This document shows, in pieces, positions 1-5,464 of a stretch of 6,846 nt of DNA (its first letter is position 1; every line of letters begins with the position of its first letter). A program made the translations under genes and the position numbers. Under the pieces are notes generated by a model. It ran no database searches. It worked only from the letters and a program-made list of their open reading frames with translations, and was not told the origin of the DNA. Source of the DNA: an uncultured Clostridia bacterium (lineage in GTDB: Bacteria > Bacillota > Clostridia > TANB77 > CAG-508); contig CANRBO010000071.1 in the NCBI GenBank assembly GCA_947628885.1, forward strand, positions 1-6,846, in the 5' to 3' direction.

Positions 1-207
1 TATCTTAACAGTTCCTTCTTCGTCTCCATAACCATGAATTATGCTATTAGTAACTGCTTCTGAAACTGCCGTTTTTATGTCTGACAATTCATCTATTGTC
101 GGATCAAGCTGTGCGACAAATGCTGCGACAGCAACTCTTGCAAAAGCTTCGTTACTGGTTTTGCTTGAAAATTCTAATTTCATTTCATTATCACATAACC
201 CCTTCAT
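1..207 (-). CDS. spoIIAB: Anti-sigma F factor / serine kinase SpoIIAB (N-terminal part, runs off window)
   Basis: SpoIIAB binds and silences sigma-F and phosphorylates SpoIIAA, using a GHKL-type ATPase/kinase fold in the cytoplasm of the sporulating cell. The first 69 residues are visible; the rest lies beyond base 1. After the leader they read NEMKLEFSSKTSNEAFARVA and then AQLDPTIDELSDIKTAVSEA followed by VTNSIIHGY, very close to the Bacillus protein. The N-box is present: E50 and N54 correspond to the catalytic Glu46 and Mg-binding Asn50 of the Bacillus protein, and R24 to Arg20, which contacts sigma-F. The G1 and G2 ATP boxes would lie outside the window. I chose the ATG at 207 because an AGGAGG lies 9 bases upstream. 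The ATG at 183 would give a start closer to other homologs but has a poorer, distant ribosome site. The frame overlaps the last codons of spoIIAA, implying translational coupling. sigF would be expected next, unseen. Confidence 0.95.
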   Translation of the reverse strand, partial: MKGLCDNEMKLEFSSKTSNEAFARVAVAAFVAQLDPTIDELSDIKTAVSEAVTNSIIHGYGDEEGTVKI

Positions 208-529
208 TTTCTTCTTCCTCCTCATCAATTATTGTAATAATCCTTGATACACCGCTCATATCAAATATTTTTTTCATCCTTTTGTTTACATTAATTATCT
301 CCAAATTTCCACCTAGCATTTTGACTAGCTTGTATCTTCCAAGCACCATACCAATTCCTGAGCTATCCATGAACGTAATTCCACTACAATCTAATATGAC
401 TTTTTGTGGACTATACACTTCAATCTCATTATCTAGCTTTCTTCTAAGCTTGTCTGCCGTGTGTTGGTCAACTTCTTCAGTTATCCTTAAAATTAATGTT
501 TTACCTTCTTTAACATATTCTGAAATCAC
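191..529 (-). CDS. spoIIAA: Anti-sigma F factor antagonist SpoIIAA (STAS domain)
   Basis: SpoIIAA is the anti-anti-sigma factor. In its unphosphorylated form it captures SpoIIAB and frees sigma-F in the forespore; SpoIIAB inactivates it by phosphorylating one serine. The product is a single STAS domain of 112 residues, the usual size. The phospho-acceptor loop reads FMDSSGIGMVLGRYK, with the target serine at residue 56 (equivalent to Bacillus Ser58). The later MKKIFDMSGV segment is also typical. The longest open frame begins with an ATG at 547, but no ribosome site precedes it. A perfect AAAGGAGG lies inside that extension, 6 bases before the GTG at 529, and the homologous N-terminus starts near there, so GTG 529 is chosen. 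The C-terminus is an unusual acidic run (DEEEEENEGVM). It stands first in the spoIIA operon, after a terminator that separates it from valS. I could not find a convincing sigma-H or sigma-A promoter in 530-617. Confidence 0.95.
   Translation of the reverse strand: MISEYVKEGKTLILRITEEVDQHTADKLRRKLDNEIEVYSPQKVILDCSGITFMDSSGIGMVLGRYKLVKMLGGNLEIINVNKRMKKIFDMSGVSRIITIIDEEEEENEGVM
217..222 (-). promoter_or_regulatory. Ribosome binding site of spoIIAB inside spoIIAA
   Basis: AGGAGG on the minus strand lies 9 bases before the ATG at 207. It sits within the codons for the Glu-rich C-terminal tail of SpoIIAA. Its quality is the main reason to prefer the start at 207 over the one at 183. Confidence 0.8.
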
Positions 530-535
530 ATCTTT

Positions 536-543
536 CCTCCTTT
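536..543 (-). promoter_or_regulatory. Ribosome binding site deciding the GTG start of spoIIAA
   Basis: AAAGGAGG on the minus strand lies 6 bases before the GTG at 529. It is inside the longer open frame from the ATG at 547, which has only an A/T-rich sequence before it. This argues that the extra six codons are not translated. Confidence 0.8.
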
Positions 544-601
544 GCATTTTTTATTTTTATTATTTGTAATTAATTTAAATATTAAAAATATTATGGTTGT
601 A

Positions 602-617
602 GCACCGCGCAGCGCCC
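602..617. other. GC-rich 16-base patch in the valS-spoIIAA intergenic region
   Basis: Fourteen of 16 bases are G or C, in an intergenic region that is otherwise almost all A/T. It directly abuts the terminator stem, downstream of the U-run when read from valS. On the plus strand it contains ACCGCG, as in the T-box motif, but the rest of that motif is not preserved. No function is assigned. Confidence 0.5.
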
Positions 618-650
618 AAAAAGAGACTATACATATTATAGTCTCTTTTT
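618..650 (-). terminator. Intrinsic terminator of valS, symmetric and probably bidirectional
   Basis: Perfect 14-bp inverted repeat (AAAAAGAGACTATA and its complement) around the 5-base loop, 84 bases after the valS stop codon. Because the arms begin with A5 and end with T5, a U-run follows the stem on either strand. On the minus strand it would end valS transcription before spoIIAA. On the plus strand it would stop antisense transcription coming from spoIIAA. Confidence 0.85.
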
Positions 651-733
651 ACAATAATTTCCATAGGAATTTTTGTCATTTTATAAGAAGTTTCCGACAA
701 AATTTTCACATTTATTTTGTTCCTAATATCCTT

Positions 734-3160
734 CTATTTTTCTTCTACATCATCTAAATTAAGCTCTACATTATATATTTCAAAGTCTTTGTCAATTATT
801 TTTGTTTCTAAATTTTCTATAAATAGTGTTGCCGTAAAATCTTTGATTGAGCTTTCTATTGCATTTTTTAGTCCTTCACTTACTCCAACAGATAGATTTT
901 TTATAGGAGTTTTTAACGATACATTGTTGTTAGTCTTTTCTCCTCTTGCTCTACTTATTATGTCTACCATTTGGTCTCCATATTTTACTTCTTCTGCGAA
1001 GTCAAATTCTAATGGTTTTATTTCTGTTAGATGTATTGATTTGCTTGTATGATATAGCTCTTGGAATATTTCTTCTGTTATAAATGGGAAGAAAATGCTA
1101 AAGTCTTGCAATATCTTATATAGCAATGTGTATACTGTTTTTTGTCCGCTATATCTCGCTTCTTCTCCAAATTCTTCAGGTCTATATAATCTATGTTTTA
1201 CTATTTCAATGTAATTATCGCAGAACTCCCAAAAGAATTTTTCCAAAATATTTAGAGCCAAGCCTACTTCATACTCATCTAAATATCCTATAAACTGCTT
1301 TTCCATTTCTTGAAAGCGTCCTAATATCCATTTGTCAACATATTCATAATCGCTAAATTCTCTATCTTTATAATCTTGTAAATGCATTTCAATAAATTTA
1401 GCAACGTTCCATATTTTATTTACTAATTTCTTTCCACGAAGTAATGTTTCTTCACTAAATATAATATCAGTTCCAAGTCTTCCAGTACCTGCCCAATATC
1501 TAACAACATCTGCTGAATATTGATTAATTACATCTATTGGCTCGAACTTGCTGTTTCCTTTGCTCTTACTAATTTTCTCACCTTTGCTTGCCATAACAAA
1601 TCCTGAAATCATAACATTGTCCCATGGTCTTTGTCCAAAATGATAGAAATTTTTTACTATTGTATAAAAATCCCATGTTCTTATAATTTCACTTGCATTT
1701 GTTCTTAGACTCATTGGTTTTAGTATATCTTCGTAATTTTCTTCTTCTCCATATCTCATATTGATAAGTGGAGTAACTGAGGATGTTGCCCATGTGTCCA
1801 TTATGTCCTTTTCCGGTACAAATTCTGTGCAACCGCATTTTGGACATTTGTCTATTTTTGGACTATCTACCAATGGATTTACTGGTAAATCTTCTTTTTT
1901 TGCAAAAATTGGTTCACCACAATCTTTACAATACCATACTGGAAATGGAACTCCAAAATATCTTTGTCTTGATATACACCAATCCCAAGCTACATTGTTT
2001 ACCCACTCATTATATCTAGCGTGCATATAATCTGGATGCCAATTTATTTCATTTCCTATTTTCAAAAAGTCTTCCTTGTGATTCATTAAATCAATAAACC
2101 ATTGTTTCATTACAGCATATTCAACTTCTTTTCCACATCTTTCATGTGTTTGAACTTCATGCTCTAAATCTTCTATTTTAACTACAAATCCGCCAGCTTG
2201 TAAATCTTCTATAACTTTTTGTCTTGCATCTTTTATCTTTAATCCGCCATAGTTTGGAACTTCATCTGAAATTCTTCCGTCATCAGTAAAGATATATTTT
2301 AATGGTAAATTGTATTTTTTCCACCACTCAATATCTGTTTGATCTCCGAAAGTACAGCACATAACTACTCCTGTACCTTTTTCGCTATCTACTTTTTCAT
2401 CTCCCATAATTGGAACTTCTACGTCAATTACAGGAATATGTGCATTTTTGCCAATTAAATGACTATGTTTTTCGTCATTTGGATTGACGAAAACAGATAC
2501 AATAGCTGGTAAAAGTTCAGGTCTTGTTGTAGCAATTGTAAATTCTTCGCCGTCTTCAACTGTTTTAAAATTAATAAAATTAAATGTAGTTTTTATTGTT
2601 TTTGTTTCAAGCTCTGCTTGTGCGATAGAAGTTCTACACTCATTACACCAAAGAGCAGGACTCTCTTTGTGATAACAATGACCTTTTTCTATCAAATCCA
2701 AAAAAGATCTTTGACTTATCTTAATTGTTGATGGTGCAACTGTTTTATAATGAATACCCCAATCTGTACTAACTCCCAATCTACTGAATAGATTTTGGAA
2801 TTCTTCTTCAAATTTATCAGTAGTTTCATAGCATAGCTTTGAAAACTTTTCTCTTCCTATCTCGTGAGCTCTTTTTCCTTGCTCCTTTTCAACTAATCTT
2901 TCGCTTGGAAGTCCATTATCATCAAAACCAAAAGGATAAAAAATATTGTATCCTCTAAGTCTTTTATATCTAGCAAGCATCTCTGTTTGCGAATATGAAA
3001 AAACGTGACCAATATGGATTTTTCCATTAACTGTTGGAGGTGGTGTATCAATAGAATACACTTTTCTTCCATTTGGTTTGAATTCATATATTTTATTATC
3101 TTTCCAATATTTTAGCCATTTTTCCTCTTTTTCATTTGCATTATATTTTTTATCTAACAT
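734..3160 (-). CDS. valS: Valyl-tRNA synthetase, archaeal/rickettsial type 2
   Basis: Cytoplasmic class I synthetase that charges tRNA-Val; 808 residues. In order: the HIGH motif at 49-52 (within TVNGKIHIGHVFS); the connective editing domain at about 195-345, with ATTRPE at 210-215 and GTGVV followed by Asp273/Asp276; the catalytic segment WDWCISRQRYFG near 391; KISKS at 529-533; and the helical anticodon-binding domain at about 606-740. Cys pairs at 172/175, 411/414 and 439/442 look like zinc ligands. The sequence after HIGH reads PFGFDDNGLPSERL, where common bacterial ValRS has a GTDHAGIATQ-type sequence. The C-terminal coiled-coil arm of the usual ~880-residue enzyme is absent. Both traits mark the type 2 subfamily of archaea and Rickettsia, which suggests acquisition by transfer. 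An AGAGG lies 6 bases before the ATG. No T-box leader is visible in the 139 bases upstream, although many Firmicutes synthetase genes have one. A terminator follows at 618-650. Confidence 0.97.
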   Translation of the reverse strand: MLDKKYNANEKEEKWLKYWKDNKIYEFKPNGRKVYSIDTPPPTVNGKIHIGHVFSYSQTEMLARYKRLRGYNIFYPFGFDDNGLPSERLVEKEQGKRAHEIGREKFSKLCYETTDKFEEEFQNLFSRLGVSTDWGIHYKTVAPSTIKISQRSFLDLIEKGHCYHKESPALWCNECRTSIAQAELETKTIKTTFNFINFKTVEDGEEFTIATTRPELLPAIVSVFVNPNDEKHSHLIGKNAHIPVIDVEVPIMGDEKVDSEKGTGVVMCCTFGDQTDIEWWKKYNLPLKYIFTDDGRISDEVPNYGGLKIKDARQKVIEDLQAGGFVVKIEDLEHEVQTHERCGKEVEYAVMKQWFIDLMNHKEDFLKIGNEINWHPDYMHARYNEWVNNVAWDWCISRQRYFGVPFPVWYCKDCGEPIFAKKEDLPVNPLVDSPKIDKCPKCGCTEFVPEKDIMDTWATSSVTPLINMRYGEEENYEDILKPMSLRTNASEIIRTWDFYTIVKNFYHFGQRPWDNVMISGFVMASKGEKISKSKGNSKFEPIDVINQYSADVVRYWAGTGRLGTDIIFSEETLLRGKKLVNKIWNVAKFIEMHLQDYKDREFSDYEYVDKWILGRFQEMEKQFIGYLDEYEVGLALNILEKFFWEFCDNYIEIVKHRLYRPEEFGEEARYSGQKTVYTLLYKILQDFSIFFPFITEEIFQELYHTSKSIHLTEIKPLEFDFAEEVKYGDQMVDIISRARGEKTNNNVSLKTPIKNLSVGVSEGLKNAIESSIKDFTATLFIENLETKIIDKDFEIYNVELNLDDVEEK

Positions 3161-3192
3161 TTTTAACCTCTTTCTTTTTATTCAACAATTTA

Positions 3193-3260
3193 GTTTGAGT
3201 ACTAATTTATCTTTCAATTCCTATTTGCATACTAATTTAAGTTTTCATCACTTTCAATTC
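3193..3260 (-). repeat. Duplicated blocks in the valS promoter region
   Basis: GAATTGAAAG (minus strand) occurs at 3251-3260 and again at 3211-3220. A 17-base block beginning TAAATTAGTA occurs at 3223-3239 and, with three changes, at 3193-3209. The order of blocks is the same in both copies, as if a promoter segment had duplicated and one copy lost about 10 bases. The second copy keeps the TTGAAA but has a poor -10 at normal spacing. Confidence 0.6.
3229..3257 (-). promoter_or_regulatory. Candidate sigma-A promoter of valS
   Basis: On the minus strand TTGAAA (3252-3257) and TAGTAT (3229-3234) are separated by 17 bases, matching consensus at 5/6 and 4/6. Transcription would begin near 3222, giving a leader of roughly 60 bases before valS. 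Promoter-like matches arise easily in such AT-rich DNA, so this is moderate evidence. Confidence 0.5.
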
Positions 3261-3299
3261 TTAAATTTAAAATTTTCTCATTTTAAATGCTTAATTATT

Positions 3300-3482
3300 T
3301 CAGCTTGCGCTTAGCACACAGAATACTACTCCACAAATTATACATAATATTAAACCAATAACTTTAATAAATTTTGCAACCTTATTCTTGTCCGCTGAAC
3401 TAAAAAAGTTTTCCCCAATTTTTCTTGCATCATAAATTGCTGTAACACTTATTGCAATTATTATTAATAAAATTATTTTCAT
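3300..3482 (-). CDS. Small membrane protein with two predicted helices, function unknown
   Basis: Sixty residues from the ATG at 3482. A hydrophobic segment at 1-16 (MKIILLIIIAISVTAIY region) is followed by a short polar, basic loop with DARKIGENFF and DKNKVAKF, then a second hydrophobic segment at about 40-58 (VIGLILCIICGVVFCVL). This predicts a two-pass inner membrane protein with no cleavage motif. The frame could extend to a GTG at 3518, but nothing resembling a ribosome site precedes that codon. The ATG at 3482 has an AAAGGA upstream, at a rather long 13 bases, and begins exactly at the hydrophobic segment. It starts 54 bases after the epimerase stop with no terminator between, so it is probably the last gene of that transcript. 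The general layout, with YDAR after the first helix, resembles small uncharacterised clostridial proteins, but I cannot name the family. Confidence 0.65.
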   Translation of the reverse strand: MKIILLIIIAISVTAIYDARKIGENFFSSADKNKVAKFIKVIGLILCIICGVVFCVLSAS

Positions 3483-3536
3483 TTTAAAGAACCAATCCTT
3501 TTCATTTATAATTGTCACTGAAAACTATTTTATATC

Positions 3537-4409
3537 TTAGTTATAAAACGTAACACTAAATTTATTTTCAAATTCTTCTCCTGGTGCTAAAGTTATCATA
3601 TCAGGCTTTTTTGCAAACACATTAGAACTATGAATCCTGTCAGCAGTTGACATCCATGGTTCTAAGCATATAAAGGGTGCTCCTGGTTTTGACCAAATTC
3701 CAAGATAAGGCCAACCTGTAAAATCCATTGTAAGTATAGTCTTGCCTGTTCTTTTATTTTTTAAGCTTATTACTTTGTTTTGAATGCCTTTCATGATTAT
3801 TGCATCATTTTCAAAAGAATTTCCGTCTAAAAGTATTATCTTTTCATTTACTAATATATTTTTGGCATATTCGGTGCCGACGAGCCCGTCAATCAAATAC
3901 AAGAAATGAGCCTTTGGTTCCTTATCTTCAAACTCTAAATAATAGTTGCCCCTTTCCAAGTCATCTTGGTCAATCTTAAATGCCGGATGTGAGCCCAATC
4001 CAAAAGGCATATTTGTCGTTCCTGTGTTTATTACTTTATATATGAATATAAGCTTATTTTCTTCCTGTCTGTATGTATTATAAAGTTCAAATTCATAAGG
4101 ATATCTTGCCATAGTATATTTATTACTTTTTAAAACATACGAGTGAAAATGGTCAAGCTTTGTTACTGGCTCATATTGTAAATCCCTTGCAAATCCATGC
4201 TGGGAAATCTCAAAAGTTCTGCCATTTATTATTGTCTGATTTCTTTTTAATTTACCCACAATTGGAAAAAGCACTGGTGCATGTCTTTGCCAATAAACTT
4301 TTCCGTTTTCGTCTCTTACATTTTCTCCTTGGTGTATCTTTTCTATTCCTTCTAGTTTAAAACTAACAAGCTCGCCTCCAAAGCTACTTGTTGTCATAAG
4401 AGCTCCCAT
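3537..4409 (-). CDS. Aldose 1-epimerase family protein, LacX type
   Basis: Member of the GalM/LacX beta-sandwich superfamily, which interconverts alpha and beta anomers of sugars in the cytoplasm; the actual sugar is not predictable here. The product has 290 residues, the usual size for LacX-like proteins. Family motifs appear in order: APVLFPIVGKLK at 44-55, ISQHGFARD at 68-76 with the catalytic-type His71, GLGSHPAF at 137-144 with His141, WPYLGIWSKPGAPF at 233-246, and CLEPW at 248-252 with the presumed catalytic base Glu250. The N-terminus begins almost directly with the SFGGELVSF strand and so lacks the first short strand of some relatives. The start is still secure, because AAAGGA lies 7 bases before this ATG and the frame closes eight codons upstream. 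It has its own near-consensus promoter and is followed by the small membrane protein gene. I do not assign lacX as a symbol because no lac context is visible. Confidence 0.9.
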   Translation of the reverse strand: MGALMTTSSFGGELVSFKLEGIEKIHQGENVRDENGKVYWQRHAPVLFPIVGKLKRNQTIINGRTFEISQHGFARDLQYEPVTKLDHFHSYVLKSNKYTMARYPYEFELYNTYRQEENKLIFIYKVINTGTTNMPFGLGSHPAFKIDQDDLERGNYYLEFEDKEPKAHFLYLIDGLVGTEYAKNILVNEKIILLDGNSFENDAIIMKGIQNKVISLKNKRTGKTILTMDFTGWPYLGIWSKPGAPFICLEPWMSTADRIHSSNVFAKKPDMITLAPGEEFENKFSVTFYN

Positions 4410-4426
4410 GGCTAATTCCTTTCTCT

Positions 4427-4480
4427 GTCCTACTTATAATCTATACTTTTTTTATTTTTTAAGAATAGATACCTAAGGAC
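4427..4480 (-). promoter_or_regulatory. Possible folded 5' leader of the epimerase transcript
   Basis: Nested inverted repeats in the minus-strand leader: GTCCT (4476-4480) with AGGAC (4427-4431), and inside it ATCTAT (4465-4470) with ATAGAT (4439-4444), enclosing an A-rich loop. The outer arm ends just before the ribosome binding site. There is no U-run, so it is not a terminator. The stems are short and could be chance in AT-rich DNA. Confidence 0.3.
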
Positions 4481-4493
4481 TTATTTTGTAAAT

Positions 4494-4522
4494 ATTATAT
4501 TATCTTTTGGGCAAAAAATCAA
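4494..4522 (-). promoter_or_regulatory. Sigma-A promoter of the epimerase gene
   Basis: On the minus strand TTGATT (4517-4522) and a perfect TATAAT (4494-4499) are separated by 17 bases. Transcription would begin near 4487, about 78 bases before the epimerase ATG. This is the best promoter match in the window, placed between the greA terminator and the epimerase gene. Confidence 0.7.
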
Positions 4523-4553
4523 CATTTTATCTCATTTTTCTGTAATACTTTTT

Positions 4554-4610
4554 CACTTGACGATGCTTTTTGCAATTCTCATGTAAATTGCATTTAGCTT
4601 TACACTTGAC
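4554..4610. repeat. Interrupted dyad bracketed by 8-bp direct repeats
   Basis: CACTTGAC occurs at 4554-4561 and 4603-4610. Between them lies a symmetric element: GCT, TTT, TGCAATT, eight bases, AATTGCA, TTT, AGC (4565-4598), in which all but the TTT blocks pair. It lies upstream of the epimerase promoter and past the greA terminator. It could be an operator or a tiny insertion with target duplication; I cannot tell which. Confidence 0.45.
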
Positions 4611-4621
4611 TAGCTTACAAG

Positions 4622-4673
4622 AAAAATCATAGTTCTAACACTTTTCATTAATATTAGGTGCTAAAACTATGAT
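4622..4673 (-). terminator. Intrinsic terminator of greA
   Basis: A 16-bp stem (arms 4658-4673 and 4626-4641) around a 16-base loop begins 26 bases after the greA stop and runs into a T-run on the minus strand. Two positions pair only as G-U wobbles in the minus-strand RNA, while in the plus-strand RNA they would be A-C mismatches. This fits selection for structure in the greA transcript. Confidence 0.85.
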
Positions 4674-4698
4674 ATATAATATATTTTAGATTAACAAA

Positions 4699-5175
4699 TT
4701 ATTTTTTTATTGAAAGAATTTTAAATTGTGCAATACCAACTGGAATATTAGCACTTACTATATCTCCTTTTTTTGCACCCAAAAGTGCAGCTCCAATAGG
4801 AGATTCATTTGATATTTTGTTTTGAGCTAAATCAACTTCTGTTGAACCAACTATAGTATATGTCACATCTTCATCAAATTCCATATCATGAACCTTAACA
4901 ATATTACCTATTTGAACAGTTTTAGTATCTATTTCAGACTCATCTATTATTTTAGCATGTCTCAATTTATTTTCTAACTCTAATATTTTGTTTTCATTGG
5001 CTTCTTGTGCAGATTTAGCTTCATCATATTCAGAGTTTTCCGATAAATCACCATATCCAAGAGCCACTTTAATTCTTTCTGCTATTTCAGTTCTTTCAAC
5101 TGTTTTCAATTGCTCTAATTCTTGTTCTAATTTTTCATAACCTTCTTGGGTTAATATAACTTCTTCACTTTCCAT
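4699..5175 (-). CDS. greA: Transcription elongation factor GreA
   Basis: GreA enters the secondary channel of RNA polymerase and stimulates cleavage of backtracked transcripts, rescuing stalled complexes. The product has 158 residues, the normal family length. Residues 1-78 form the coiled-coil domain, whose tip reads GDLSENSEYDEAKSAQ. Asp43 and Glu46 correspond to E. coli Asp41 and Glu44, the acidic pair at the active site. The C-terminal FKBP-like domain includes ISNESPIGAALLGAKKGD (121-138), the usual signature. An upstream in-frame ATG at 5187 would add four residues, but it directly abuts the AGGAAGGG ribosome site (5188-5195). The ATG at 5175 gives the MESEEVILTQEG start expected of clostridial GreA and is preferred, although the distance is on the long side. 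It has its own promoter and terminator, so it is probably monocistronic apart from a possible leader ORF. Confidence 0.96.
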   Translation of the reverse strand: MESEEVILTQEGYEKLEQELEQLKTVERTEIAERIKVALGYGDLSENSEYDEAKSAQEANENKILELENKLRHAKIIDESEIDTKTVQIGNIVKVHDMEFDEDVTYTIVGSTEVDLAQNKISNESPIGAALLGAKKGDIVSANIPVGIAQFKILSIKK

Positions 5176-5193
5176 TTTTAATCTCATCCCTTC

Positions 5194-5235
5194 CTAATGC
5201 ATAAATCTAGTTGGAAAAATGTAATTATTTTTCAA
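5194..5235 (-). CDS. Possible 13-codon leader ORF upstream of greA
   Basis: A strong AAAGGAG (5242-5248) stands 6 bases before a TTG on the minus strand. The frame encodes MKNNYIFPTRFMH and ends at a TAG that overlaps the AGGAAGGG ribosome site of greA. No other start suits this ribosome site. The arrangement would allow translational coupling or leader control of greA. It is short and starts with TTG, so it may be chance; an abandoned start region is the alternative. Confidence 0.3.
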   Translation of the reverse strand: MKNNYIFPTRFMH

Positions 5236-5315
5236 CCTTCTCTCCTTTGCATATCATTTTGTAATATAATTTAGCTAACTATATGCGTTGTAGCTATTTA
5301 TATATCAGTTACTAT

Positions 5316-5344
5316 ATATTAATCCAAAGTTTATAATTTGTCAA
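5316..5344 (-). promoter_or_regulatory. Sigma-A promoter of greA
   Basis: On the minus strand a perfect TTGACA (5339-5344) and TAATAT (5316-5321) are separated by 17 bases. Transcription would start near 5309, leaving a leader of about 134 bases before the greA ATG, long enough to carry the candidate leader ORF. Confidence 0.65.
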
Positions 5345-5349
5345 TATAT

Positions 5350-5398
5350 TTGTGTAAATTTTTTACAAATTCTATACCTCGTTACAAAATTTACACAA
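5350..5398. repeat. 13-bp perfect inverted repeat next to the greA promoter
   Basis: TTGTGTAAATTTT at 5350-5362 is matched by its exact complement at 5386-5398, with a 23-base spacer. It ends 5 bases upstream of the greA -35 box and lies in the tail of the prepilin-like transcript. Neither strand has a U-run after the stem, so a normal intrinsic terminator is unlikely. A binding site for a dimeric regulator, or an mRNA 3' end hairpin, is possible. Confidence 0.6.
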
Positions 5399-5464
5399 TA
5401 GACTTTATAAGCTCACTTTTAACTTTTTAATATTGCAATTCACTTTCAATTGAGGCCTCTTATA

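Noticed and set aside
96..569. Plus-strand open frame of 157 codons across spoIIAA.
   Set aside because: It is the antisense shadow of spoIIAA and spoIIAB, has no ribosome site, and its translation is low-complexity Ser/Ile/Phe-rich.
545..617. Sigma-H promoter for the spoIIA operon.
   Set aside because: Expected from known spoIIA regulation, but no sequence resembling the AGGA-type -35 and GAAT-type -10 at suitable spacing is visible. The best sigma-A match is only 3/6 at -35.
590..650. T-box riboswitch on the plus strand (GTAGCACCGCG followed by a terminator).
   Set aside because: Only the ACCGCG part and the following terminator match. The UGGN that must pair with the tRNA acceptor end reads UAGC, no plus-strand gene follows, and the upstream specifier region would be antisense to spoIIAA.
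668..705. Imperfect 10-bp inverted repeat between the valS stop and its terminator.
   Set aside because: One mismatch, an 18-base loop, no U-run and AT-rich arms. The perfect terminator at 618-650 already explains transcription end.
717..1052. Plus-strand open frame opposite the 3' end of valS.
   Set aside because: Antisense to a clearly conserved gene, with no ribosome site and no family resemblance.
2893..3087. Minus-strand 64-codon frame inside valS.
   Set aside because: Out-of-frame shadow over the HIGH motif region of valS, which is certainly the coding frame.
5452..5459. 8-bp palindrome GAGGCCTC just after the prepilin-like stop codon.
   Set aside because: Too short for a terminator stem and without a loop or U-run; probably chance.
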